A DNA stretch of 64,000 nt, from positions 36,329 through 100,328 of the forward strand of contig DWXY01000124.1 of assembly GCA_019118935.1 (NCBI GenBank), in the 5' to 3' direction. Positions 16,650 through 24,282 of the stretch are shown here, one piece after another. This DNA comes from Candidatus Oscillibacter pullicola (lineage in GTDB: Bacteria > Bacillota > Clostridia > Oscillospirales > Oscillospiraceae). How positions within the stretch are numbered: position 1 is the stretch's first letter; every line of letters begins with the position of its first letter. Under the pieces are notes generated by a model that saw nothing but the letters and a program-made list of their open reading frames with translations, made no database searches and was not told the DNA's origin. A program made the translations under genes and the position numbers.

Positions 16650-17119
16650 GGGTCTCCCTCCTCTCCCAGTTCCAGGCGCAGCAGCTGCAATGCCCGCCGC
16701 TGGCGGGTGGCCGCGGTGCCCTGGGGAATGTTCAATGCCCGGGCGGTCTCCGCCTGGGTGTATCCCGCGAAGTACCGCAGGATCACCACCGCCCGCAGGT
16801 CCTCCGGCAGGCGGCGGACCGCCTCCTTCAAGGGCAGGGCGTCGTAGGCATCCGGACCGGCGCTCTCCGGCAGGGCCTCCTCCCCCGCCAGGCGCCTGCG
16901 GCGGCGGAGCTCCCGGTGGCACGCGTTCAGCACGATCCGGGTGAGCCAGGTCTCGAAGAACGCCGGCTCTCGCAGCTGCCGCAGCGCCCGCAGGGCCTGA
17001 TAGACGCCCTCGTCCACCGCCTCCAGTGCGTCGGCCTCGCTGCCCAGGTACAGGTACGCCGTCCGGTACAGCCGGGCCCGGAGAGCCTCCGCCCGGCGGG
17101 CGAATTCGTCGTGATCCAT
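16646..17119 (-). CDS. ECF-type RNA polymerase sigma factor
   Basis: The 157-residue product has sigma regions 2 and 4 only, as in extracytoplasmic-function sigma factors: LYRTAYLYLGSEADALEAVDE (region 2, about 20-40), FETWLTRIVLNACH, and the region 4 helix-turn-helix (AGYTQAETARALNIPQGTA, about 118-136). AAAGGAGG precedes the ATG at 17119. It is coupled to the DUF4179 gene by a 4-bp overlap. ECF operons are often self-activated, but I could not assign an ECF promoter in 17120-17250 with confidence. Confidence 0.88.
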   Translation of the reverse strand: MDHDEFARRAEALRARLYRTAYLYLGSEADALEAVDEGVYQALRALRQLREPAFFETWLTRIVLNACHRELRRRRRLAGEEALPESAGPDAYDALPLKEAVRRLPEDLRAVVILRYFAGYTQAETARALNIPQGTAATRQRRALQLLRLELGEEGDP

Positions 17120-17412
17120 GGCGGGCCTCCTTTCTCTTCTCTTCACCTATTTGAGTCCCAGGCAGCCGGTTTTGTTTTCGGCGGCAAAAAAATTTTCACA
17201 GGCTGGCAGAACGCCGCTGCACATTTCCGTGGTCTGCCGTGCGTTTGCACAGCAAAAAAGTCCCGGCCAGGGCATGTGCCTGGACGGGACACTTCTGCCC
17301 CTGGCCGCGGTCGGCCGGGGCCGTCTTTGCCGTGCAAAGGCGAGGGGGATCGGCAGAGGCGGGCTCTGCCCGCCGGAGTGTCGGCGGGAGGCGCCGGTGC
17401 CCCCCCTTGGAG
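17120..17412 (-). other. Gene-free structured stretch between xerD and the ECF sigma gene
   Basis: It holds the xerD terminator (17254-17290) and, closer to xerD, several GC-rich inverted repeats such as GGGCTCTGCCC. The part next to the sigma gene is AT-richer and must contain the sigma promoter. No coding frame is convincing. Confidence 0.5.
17254..17290 (-). terminator. Terminator of spoIIM-xerD transcript
   Basis: On the minus strand GTCCCGTCCAGGC pairs with the complementary GCCCTGGCCGGGAC-type arm around CATG, followed by TTTTTT. It lies about 120 bp past the xerD stop. Confidence 0.65.
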
Positions 17413-18300
17413 TTATGCCCGGGGATGGGCTTTCTGATACACATCCTTCAGCTGGTGCTTCACCACATGGGTGTAGATCTGGGTGGAGGAGATGTCCGCA
17501 TGGCCCAGCATCTCCTGGATAGACCGCAGGTCCGCGCCGTTTTCCAGCAGGTGGACGGCAAAGGAGTGGCGCAGGGTGTGGGGCGTGATGTCCTTTTCGA
17601 TCCCCGCCTTCTCCTGATAGTACTTGATGATCTTCCAGAACCCCTGGCGGCTCATGCGCTCGCCGTTCATGTTCACGAACAGGGCCTGCTCGCCGCCGTC
17701 GGCGATCAGCTGGGGCCGGATATCCCGCACATAGTCCTGCAGCGCCTTCACGGCCGTGTGGTACAGGGGGATGATCCGCTCCTTGCCCCGGCTGGCACAC
17801 CGGATGAAGCCCGCGGAGAGATTCAGGTCCTTCAGGTCCAGGGAGATCAGCTCGCTGACCCGGATGCCGGTGGCGTACAGCAGCTCCAGCATGGCGTGAT
17901 CCCGATATCCCTTGGCGTCCACGCACTGGGGCTGCTCCAGAAACAGCTCCACCTCTTTGCTGGTGAGGATCTCCGGATACTTCCGCTCCGCCCGGTCCGC
18001 GCTGATGCTCTTGGCGGGGTTGGCCTTTACGGCGCCGGCGGAGAGCAGGAAGTTGTAAAACGACTTGACGGAGGCCAGGAACCGGGTCACCGAGGCGGCG
18101 GACTTCCCCCGTCCCCGCATCCAGCTCATGTAGTCCTGGATCATCTCTCCGCCGGCCTGCCGCAGCGTGCAGCTCTGGTGCTCCCGCAAATACGCGGAGA
18201 ACTGGGTCACGTCCCGCAGATAGGAGCAGATGGTGTTCTGGGAGGCGTGCCGCTCCTCCGCCAGATAAGTCCCAAAGTCCGCGATGTCGTCTCTTGCCAA
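17413..18300 (-). CDS. xerD: Site-specific tyrosine recombinase XerD
   Basis: XerD resolves chromosome dimers at dif with its partner. The 295-residue protein has an N-terminal SAM-like core-binding domain (about 1-95) and the catalytic domain with Arg147 (ATGIRVSEL), Lys173 (RGKER), His241-x-x-Arg244 (HTLRH), His267 (LGHADI) and Tyr276 (TQIYTH). Length and motifs are intact. It lies 28 bp downstream of spoIIM; the spoIIM/xerD neighbourhood also occurs in Bacillus. Confidence 0.93.
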   Translation of the reverse strand: MARDDIADFGTYLAEERHASQNTICSYLRDVTQFSAYLREHQSCTLRQAGGEMIQDYMSWMRGRGKSAASVTRFLASVKSFYNFLLSAGAVKANPAKSISADRAERKYPEILTSKEVELFLEQPQCVDAKGYRDHAMLELLYATGIRVSELISLDLKDLNLSAGFIRCASRGKERIIPLYHTAVKALQDYVRDIRPQLIADGGEQALFVNMNGERMSRQGFWKIIKYYQEKAGIEKDITPHTLRHSFAVHLLENGADLRSIQEMLGHADISSTQIYTHVVKHQLKDVYQKAHPRA

Positions 18301-18328
18301 GGGTGCTCTCCTCCCTCTCTCTTTCTCT

Positions 18329-18964
18329 CTACCCCAGGATGCGCTCCAGCATCAGCCGCAGCAGCACCGGGGACAAAAACAGCTCCGCACACACACCCGC
18401 CAGCAGCGCCAGACAGCAGGCGCCGAACCGGACCCAGCAGGCCTGGCCGTAGACCACGGGGGCAGTCCGCCGTCCTCTCCCAAAGGACACGGCCGCCAGT
18501 CCCGCGGACGTCCCCCAGGAGGACGCCGCCAGCAGGAAATAGCAGGGCATGGTCACCAGGCACCGCAGGCCGAACACCGCCAGGGCCAGCAGCACGCCGT
18601 CCACGCCGAAGGCCGCCGTGAAGCAGCACACGGAAAAGGACAGAAAAAAGCCGTAAGCCGCCGTCACACAGGGCAGCAGCACCACCCCGATGGAGGCGAA
18701 CCCCAGCAGAAATGCAAGCAGCGGATAGCGGAAATAGATCACCAGGGCCGACAGAGCCGTCTGGGCGGTGGGCGCTCCCTCGCCCCCCAGGCGGACGTAG
18801 TCCTCCAGATACCGCCGCAGCTCGTCCCCCGTGGTGTCCGGCACCCGGCCCGACAGGACCTGTCCCAAAAGGACGCCGGCCAGGAAGAACAGCGCCAGCA
18901 GAAGCAGGCGGGGCAGCGTGGGCAGCTGGACCGTGGGCCGCTTCGTCAATGTTCTCGTGTTCAA
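18329..18964 (-). CDS. spoIIM: Stage II sporulation protein M
   Basis: The 211-residue protein has an N-terminal membrane segment at about 18-38, an external loop, and four more segments. The run FRYPLLAFLLGFASIGVVLLP resembles the Bacillus SpoIIM core. SpoIIM forms the DMP complex with SpoIID and SpoIIP, which thins septal peptidoglycan during engulfment. The start is a TTG at 18964 with GAGGTGAGG 4-5 nt upstream. The neighbouring xerD supports the assignment, as in Bacillus. The sequence is divergent, so the call rests on topology, pattern and context. Confidence 0.7.
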   Translation of the reverse strand: MNTRTLTKRPTVQLPTLPRLLLLALFFLAGVLLGQVLSGRVPDTTGDELRRYLEDYVRLGGEGAPTAQTALSALVIYFRYPLLAFLLGFASIGVVLLPCVTAAYGFFLSFSVCCFTAAFGVDGVLLALAVFGLRCLVTMPCYFLLAASSWGTSAGLAAVSFGRGRRTAPVVYGQACWVRFGACCLALLAGVCAELFLSPVLLRLMLERILG

Positions 18965-19041
18965 TCCGCCTCACCTCACCGCATCCTATGCGAGGGCGGG
19001 CGGATTTATGTAGCGGTTGACGTAAGACCTTGCCTTGTTCT

Positions 19042-19070
19042 AATATAGTTGAATTCGCCGGATTTTGCAA
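19042..19070 (-). promoter_or_regulatory. Promoter of spoIIM-xerD
   Basis: On the minus strand TTGCAA (19065-19070) and TATATT (19042-19047) are 17 nt apart, about 75 nt before the spoIIM TTG start. Confidence 0.6.
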
Positions 19071-19202
19071 GGAATTTACGGGAATTTTCCGTTTTTTGTG
19101 AGTTATGGCAAAATATTATGTAAACAAAATTATGTTAACTTCGTAAAACCAGGGCAAAGGAGTCCCCTCTCCCGCCCAAAAAAACGACAATATCTTGTAG
19201 AC

Positions 19203-19234
19203 ATAAAAGCGGCGGCGCCCCACATTTGCCGCCG
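19203..19234 (-). terminator. Likely terminator of yajC-TIGR04086
   Basis: On the minus strand CGGCGGC and GCCGCCG pair, followed by CTTTTATG. A second large inverted repeat (CCCTGCCGCGG with CCGCGGCAGGG, 19242-19290) lies between it and the gene. Confidence 0.5.
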
Positions 19235-19330
19235 TCGTCCCCCCTGCCGCGGGAGACCTCCCGGCTGTGGCCGCAGTCTCCGCGGCAGGGCTCAGATCTG
19301 TATTTTTGGTGAAATTCACAAGCGGCTTTT

Positions 19331-19753
19331 TCAGGCCTTGCGGACCTTGCGGACCGGACGGCGCTTCCGCTTCCTCCGGCGCCCGCCCAGCAGGCCCGCC
19401 AGAAGTCCCCCGCCTGCGCCGCACAGCAGCAGCACGCCCCCGCGGCCCAGCCAGGTGATCTGCTGCCAGCACAGTAGCGCCACAGCCACCACCGCCAGCA
19501 GAAAGCCTGCGGCGCTCACCATGGCGCTGGCCAGGCTTCCCCAGGAGGAGCGGCGGACGCTGAGCATGGCCCCGGCGAAGGACGCCAGACAGCACGACAC
19601 CGCCACGGCGGGAAAGCTCCCCTCCTCCGGCAGCACCGCCTTCACCACCAGCGCGGACAGCAGCACCGTCAGCAGCAGATAGATCCCCAGAGACAGCGCC
19701 GCACCCTCTACGAACACCAGCCACAGGGCTGTCTGTTTCCGCCCGTTACCCAT
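19331..19753 (-). CDS. TIGR04086 family membrane protein
   Basis: The 140-residue protein has four hydrophobic segments (about residues 14-38, 45-62, 72-95, 100-120) and a very basic C-terminal tail (GGRRRKRKRRPVRKVRK). The segment pattern and its place beside yajC fit the TIGR04086 (YrzE-like) family of clostridial membrane proteins of unknown function. GGGGAGG precedes the ATG at 19753. It follows yajC by 65 bp. Confidence 0.75.
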   Translation of the reverse strand: MGNGRKQTALWLVFVEGAALSLGIYLLLTVLLSALVVKAVLPEEGSFPAVAVSCCLASFAGAMLSVRRSSWGSLASAMVSAAGFLLAVVAVALLCWQQITWLGRGGVLLLCGAGGGLLAGLLGGRRRKRKRRPVRKVRKA

Positions 19754-19818
19754 AAAAATTCCTCCCCTGTCATCGCTCTATCCGAGCTTATGACAAGGGA
19801 GGGTGGTTTTATGATGGG

Positions 19819-20208
19819 TCAGTCCTTCTTTTCCTCTTCAGAGGGTGCAGCGGTCTCCTCGGCGGGAGTCTCGGGGATCTCCTCGGTCTTCTTGACCTCG
19901 TCCTCTTTCTTCTCCTCCTTGGAGGACTTCTCCTCGCTGGAGGCCTGGACGCCGGTGGTGGAGACGGCCCACTTGGTCAGCTCCATGCGGACCCGGTCGT
20001 CGCTGGTCTCGATGACGATGGTGTCCGGCTTGACCATGACAATCTTGCCCACGATGCCGCCGATGGTGGTGATGGTGTCGCCCTTCTTCAGGCTGTCCCG
20101 CATCTCCTGGGCCTTTTTCTTCCGCTTGTTCTCCGGGCGGATCAGCATGAAGTAGAACACCGCAATGAGAACAACCAGCATGATGATAGAGGAGGAAGCG
20201 CCTTCCAT
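19819..20208 (-). CDS. yajC: Preprotein translocase subunit YajC
   Basis: YajC is a small accessory membrane protein of the SecDF-YajC complex. The 129-residue product has one membrane segment (about 8-24, ending FYFMLIRPENKRKKK) and the conserved domain with GDTITTIGGIVGKI. The C-terminal 40 residues are an unusually long lysine- and glutamate-rich tail. Upstream lies tgt, the usual tgt-yajC pairing in bacteria. A promoter lies at 20250-20277 between them. Confidence 0.94.
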   Translation of the reverse strand: MEGASSSIIMLVVLIAVFYFMLIRPENKRKKKAQEMRDSLKKGDTITTIGGIVGKIVMVKPDTIVIETSDDRVRMELTKWAVSTTGVQASSEEKSSKEEKKEDEVKKTEEIPETPAEETAAPSEEEKKD

Positions 20209-20249
20209 AACAACAAAACTCCTTTTCGTTACAAAGTCAGAATGACAAC

Positions 20250-20277
20250 ATTATAGCAGATGTGCCAGCTTTTGCAA
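20250..20277 (-). promoter_or_regulatory. Promoter of yajC
   Basis: On the minus strand TTGCAA (20272-20277) and TATAAT (20250-20255) are separated by 16 nt. Confidence 0.65.
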
Positions 20278-20282
20278 GAGGG

Positions 20283-21416
20283 TCATGCGCGTTTTTCCAA
20301 ATTTCCGCTGTAACGGGCCCGAAAATCCGCGAATGTCCCTTCATCCAGGGCCCGGCGGATCCGGGCGGCCAGCTCATTGTAGAAGTACAGGTTGTGCAGC
20401 ACCGCCAGCCGCAGGGCCAGCACCTCGTCCGCCTTGAACAGGTGCCGGATGTACGCCCGGGAGAAGCTGCGGCAGGCGGGGCAGCCGCAGCTCTCGCTGA
20501 TGGGCCGGGGGTCGGTGGCGTACTTCTCGTTGAGGATGTTCACCGTCCCCTCCCAGGTGAAGAGCTTGCCGTGGCGGCCGTTGCGGGAGGGCATCACGCA
20601 GTCGAAGAAATCCACGCCCCGGGCCACGGCCTCGATGATGTTGCTGGGGGTGCCCACGCCCATGAGGTACCGGGGCTTGTCCTGGGGCATGTGGGGTTCC
20701 ACCGCGTCGATGATCTCGTACATCACCTCCGTGGGCTCCCCCACCGCCAGGCCCCCGATGGCGTAGCCGTCGCAGTCGATCTTCGCGATCTGGTCCATGT
20801 GCCACACCCGCAGGTCCGCAAACGTGGCGCCCTGGTTGATGCCGAAGAGCATCTGCCCCGGGTTCACCGTGTCCGGCAGGGCGTTGAGGCGGTCGTGCTC
20901 GGCCTTGCACCGCTCCAGCCAGCGGGCGGTGCGCTCGCAGCTGGCCTTGGCGTATTCGTAGGTGGCGGGGTTCTCCACGCACTCGTCAAAGGCCATGGCG
21001 ATGTCGCTGCCCAGGTTGGACTGGATCCGCATGGACTCCTCCGGCCCCATGAAGATCCTGTGCCCGTCGATGTGGGAGGCGAAGGTGACCCCCTCCTCCC
21101 GGATCTTCCGCAAAGAGGCCAGGGAGAACACCTGGAACCCGCCGGAGTCCGTCAGGATGGGGCCGTCCCAGTCCATGAACTTGTGGAGCCCCCCCATCTG
21201 CCGGACGATGTGGTCGCCCGGCCGCAGGTGGAGGTGGTAGGTGTTGGAGAGCTCGATCTGACAGCCCACCTCTTTCAGATCATGGGCGGAGACACCGCCC
21301 TTGATGGCCCCCTGGGTGCCCACGTTCATGAACACCGGCGTCTGGACCACGCCGCCATGGGCGCAGGAGAATTCGCCGCGCCGGGCGCGGCCCTCGGTTT
21401 TCAGCACTTTGAACAT
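20283..21416 (-). CDS. tgt: Queuine tRNA-ribosyltransferase
   Basis: Tgt swaps guanine for preQ1 at position 34 of tRNAs with GUN anticodons. The 377-residue protein has Asp90 (LTDSGGFQ), the nucleophile in FFDCVMP (Asp272), the base-binding GGLAVGE, and zinc ligands CGCPAC (Cys310, Cys312, Cys315) with His341. I chose the ATG at 21416 because GAAGGAG lies just upstream; the much longer open frame to 21905 runs into repeat copy C and is spurious. The promoter is weak or inside the repeat flank. Confidence 0.97.
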   Translation of the reverse strand: MFKVLKTEGRARRGEFSCAHGGVVQTPVFMNVGTQGAIKGGVSAHDLKEVGCQIELSNTYHLHLRPGDHIVRQMGGLHKFMDWDGPILTDSGGFQVFSLASLRKIREEGVTFASHIDGHRIFMGPEESMRIQSNLGSDIAMAFDECVENPATYEYAKASCERTARWLERCKAEHDRLNALPDTVNPGQMLFGINQGATFADLRVWHMDQIAKIDCDGYAIGGLAVGEPTEVMYEIIDAVEPHMPQDKPRYLMGVGTPSNIIEAVARGVDFFDCVMPSRNGRHGKLFTWEGTVNILNEKYATDPRPISESCGCPACRSFSRAYIRHLFKADEVLALRLAVLHNLYFYNELAARIRRALDEGTFADFRARYSGNLEKRA

Positions 21417-21510
21417 CCAGTGATCTCCTTCAATGTAATATATCTTCGATATGGGGAGGCCGTCCCATTGGACGGGGAATGACAGCCATGATGATGGCTG
21501 GGCATTTCCA

Positions 21511-22088
21511 CCCCCCATTCTCTTTTTGCACGGCGACAAAAAGAGAACGGGCCGTGGACGGTCCAAGAGAAAAAACGCCTCGGCGGGTCGGTCTGCGCAG
21601 GCGCAGCCCTCCTGCCGCCGGCGGGGGATGGTTGGCAGTCCCGCGCGGCAGTCAGGGATGGAAACGCGATGCCCTTGGGGAGTCCTTTGGCCCGGGGATG
21701 TACAGGGATACCCCCTGCTTCTCTTTCCGTTGCCGCTGGCCCGGTGGTTGATGAAAGCCTCCGCAACGGGCCGATGGGAGCATCGGCTCCTACGACCGCT
21801 CGGGCAGCGCGTAGCGAAGCGGAACGCGTGGAAAGAGGAGCTGGTCAAATGCGTTCTTGCAACCCAATTTTCGTTGGCACCCGCGCCGCGGGAATCCGCT
21901 GTCAAGTCCGCACCGCACCCCGCCGCGCCCGTCGGAGCGCCATCTCAAACACGCAGGCACCACCTCACGCCGACCCCCGTACAGCGACTTTGCACGTACG
22001 TGCAAAGTTGCGACCAAGCGCCTTTTTCTCTTCCACCGGGCGCGGCGCATTCTCTTTTTGGGCAAGACCAAAAAGAGAATGGGGGGCG
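21511..22088 (+). repeat. Foldback repeat, copy C
   Basis: This 578-bp element lies in the gene-free stretch 21417-22143 between tgt and argR. Both ends are hairpins (ATTCTCTTTTTG with CAAAAAGAGAA). The conserved core is at 21804-21864, plus strand. Outside the left end are hairpins CCGTCCCATTGGACGG and CAGCCAT-GATG-ATGGCTG. Compared with copy B the interior has the same orientation but the end types and flanks are swapped. Near the right end GCACGTACGTGC replaces part of the inverted flank found in A and B, which explains the shorter length. Confidence 0.85.
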
Positions 22089-22143
22089 CACCCCCTGTGG
22101 GAACAGCCCCCTGCGGGAGCAGACACCCTCCGCACGGGATGCC

Positions 22144-22593
22144 TCACAGCATCTCCTTGATCTCCTCGCAGAAGCTGGCCGCGGACTCCGTGTCCCGCAT
22201 CACCAAAAAGGCCGTGTCGTCTCCCGCCAGGGACCCCACCATGTAGGCGACGCCCATGTCGTCCAGCGCGGCGCAGGCGGCGCTGGCCAGGCCCGGCATG
22301 GTCTTGATGACCACGATGTTCTGGGCGCTGTCGATGCTGGTAATGCTCTCCCGGAAGATGGTCCGCAGCTTCTCCGCGAAGTTCAGCCGGGTCCGGTTGC
22401 CGGACACGGCGTACTTGTACACCCCATGGCCCACCGGCTCCTTGATGAGGTGCATCTGCTTGATGTCCCGGGAGATGGTGGCCTGGGTGCTGGTGATCCC
22501 CCGCTCCTGGAGACGGACGAGCAGCTGCTCCTGGGTCTCGATATTCTCCTGGCTGATGATCTCCAGGATCATGCTCTGCCGGTCATTTTTCAT
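22144..22593 (-). CDS. argR: Arginine repressor
   Basis: ArgR/AhrC is the arginine-responsive hexameric regulator of arginine metabolism. The 149-residue protein has the N-terminal winged helix (QEQLLVRLQERGITSTQATISRDI, about 22-45) and the C-terminal arginine-binding core with GDDTAFLVM. The ATG at 22593 follows CAGGAGG and overlaps the nadK stop by 11 bp. In many Firmicutes recN follows argR; here the foldback repeat and then tgt follow instead. Confidence 0.94.
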   Translation of the reverse strand: MKNDRQSMILEIISQENIETQEQLLVRLQERGITSTQATISRDIKQMHLIKEPVGHGVYKYAVSGNRTRLNFAEKLRTIFRESITSIDSAQNIVVIKTMPGLASAACAALDDMGVAYMVGSLAGDDTAFLVMRDTESAASFCEEIKEML

Positions 22594-23461
22594 CTTCAAA
22601 TCCTCCTGGCAGCATTTTTTGCGCAAAGATCTCGCAGAAGCTCCGCTCCGACAGCCGCACCAGCCGCACGGTGTGCTTGGACCGGCGGACCTGGATCTTG
22701 TCGTCGGCCTTCAGGGAGAAGGCCCGGCTCTCGTCCACGAACAGGTACACCGGCTTGCGGCCGTTGCGCTCCAGCTCGATGGTCAGCGTGTGCTCCGGCG
22801 AGAGGACATAGGACGAAAAGCGCATGTTGTGGGTGCAGATGGGACAGACCACCATGGTCTGGGCCACCGGCTCCACCACCGGCCCGCCGGCGGAGAGCGA
22901 ATAGGCCGTGGACCCGGTGGGGGTGGCCACGATGACGCCGTCCCCGGCGATGTCCGCCAGGTGCCGGCCGTCGGAGGAGATCTTCAGATGGATCACGTGG
23001 GAGATGGGGCCCTCCCGGATCACCGCGTCGTTGAGGCCCAGATTCGTGTAGATCTGGCGGCCCTCCCGCTGGACGGTCACGTCCAGCATCATCCGCTGCT
23101 CCGTCTGGAAGTCCCAGTCCTTCAGCTTCCGCAAGGCCTCCAGCTCCCCGGCCTCCAGCTCCGCGATGAAGCCCAGGCCCCCCATGTTGATGCCCAGCAC
23201 CGGGATCTTGTTCAGGGCCACCAGCTTGGCCAGGTGCAGGATGGTGCCGTCCCCGCCGAAGGTGATCAGCAGGTCGGCGCTTTTCAGCTCCGCCGTCAGG
23301 GGCCGGGTCTTGTAGTCCCCGTAGGCCCCGTCCTTCTGGTCCTTGAAGGGGGGGCACACCACCGTCTGGAAGCCCATCTCCCGCAAAATGGCGTCCGCCC
23401 TGCGGGTGGCCTCCATGCCCCGGTCCCGGTTGGGGTTGGGGCATAGGATGATCTTTTTCAT
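22583..23461 (-). CDS. nadK: NAD kinase
   Basis: NadK phosphorylates NAD to NADP. The 292-residue protein has the diagnostic GGDGT (about 69-73), NMGGLGF near 95, and the conserved TPTGSTAYSLSAGGP loop near 180. It overlaps tlyA upstream by 4 bp and argR downstream by 11 bp, so it belongs to the dxs-tlyA-nadK-argR run. Confidence 0.95.
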   Translation of the reverse strand: MKKIILCPNPNRDRGMEATRRADAILREMGFQTVVCPPFKDQKDGAYGDYKTRPLTAELKSADLLITFGGDGTILHLAKLVALNKIPVLGINMGGLGFIAELEAGELEALRKLKDWDFQTEQRMMLDVTVQREGRQIYTNLGLNDAVIREGPISHVIHLKISSDGRHLADIAGDGVIVATPTGSTAYSLSAGGPVVEPVAQTMVVCPICTHNMRFSSYVLSPEHTLTIELERNGRKPVYLFVDESRAFSLKADDKIQVRRSKHTVRLVRLSERSFCEIFAQKMLPGGFEDEK

Positions 23462-24282
23462 GGATTGCCTCCCTCTCCGTGCTCTTTCAGGGTCTGGTGG
23501 GACTCATCCACCAGGGCCTTGAGGTCAAATGTACGCTCCTGCCAGGGACCCTTTTCCAGATACCCCAGGTACTCGATGTTCCCCTCCGGGCCCCGGATGG
23601 GGGAATAGGTCAGCCCCAGCACCGCGAAGCCCGCGTCCCTGGCGTGGTCCAGAAAGTGCTCCAGCACCTCCAGGTGGACCGCCGGGTCCCGGACCACGCC
23701 CTTCTTCCCCACCTTCTCGCGCCCGGCCTCGAACTGGGGCTTCACCAGGCAGGCGGCGTGGCCGCCGTCCTTCAGCAGCCCGTTCAGGGGCGGCAGGATC
23801 AGCTTCAGGGAGATGAAGCTCACGTCCACGGAGGCGAAGTCCAGCTCGTCCGGCACCTGCTCGTGGGTGAGGTACCGGGCGTTGGTCCGCTCCAGGCACA
23901 CCACCCTCGGGTCACTGCGGAGCTTCCAGGCCAGCTGGCCGTAGCCCACGTCCACGGCGTAGACCTTTTCCGCGCCGTTTTGCAGCATGCAGTCGGTGAA
24001 GCCGCCGGTGGAGGCACCGATGTCGGCGCAGACCGCGCCGTTCAGGTCGATGGGGAAGGCCGCCATGGCCTTCTCCAGCTTCAACCCACCCCGGCTGACG
24101 TATGCCAGCGTACCGCCCCGGACCTCGATCTGGGCGTCCTCCGCCACGGCGGTGCCGGGCTTGTCCACCCGCTGGCCGTTCACAAAGACCTCGCCGCTCA
24201 TGATGACCGCCTGGGCCCGCTGACGGCTCTCCTGAAGGCCCCGCTCCGTCAGCAGGACGTCCAGCCGTTTTTTTCCGCTCAT
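23458..24282 (-). CDS. tlyA: TlyA-family rRNA methyltransferase/hemolysin-like protein
   Basis: The 274-residue protein has an N-terminal S4 RNA-binding domain (about 5-65) and a FtsJ-type SAM domain (CADIGASTGGFTDCMLQ near residue 87). TlyA homologues 2'-O-methylate rRNA; the hemolysin name is historical. The ATG at 24282 overlaps the dxs stop as ATGA. The order dxs-tlyA-nadK-argR is the classic Firmicutes arrangement. Confidence 0.92.
   Translation of the reverse strand: MSGKKRLDVLLTERGLQESRQRAQAVIMSGEVFVNGQRVDKPGTAVAEDAQIEVRGGTLAYVSRGGLKLEKAMAAFPIDLNGAVCADIGASTGGFTDCMLQNGAEKVYAVDVGYGQLAWKLRSDPRVVCLERTNARYLTHEQVPDELDFASVDVSFISLKLILPPLNGLLKDGGHAACLVKPQFEAGREKVGKKGVVRDPAVHLEVLEHFLDHARDAGFAVLGLTYSPIRGPEGNIEYLGYLEKGPWQERTFDLKALVDESHQTLKEHGEGGNP

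Noticed and set aside
15015-16847. 610-codon plus-strand open frame
   Set aside because: Antisense of the DUF4179 gene joined to the end of repeat B; no domain or start signal.
22144-22626. recN downstream of argR
   Set aside because: Commonly found there in Firmicutes, but the sequence after argR is the foldback repeat and tgt; no recN is present in this window.
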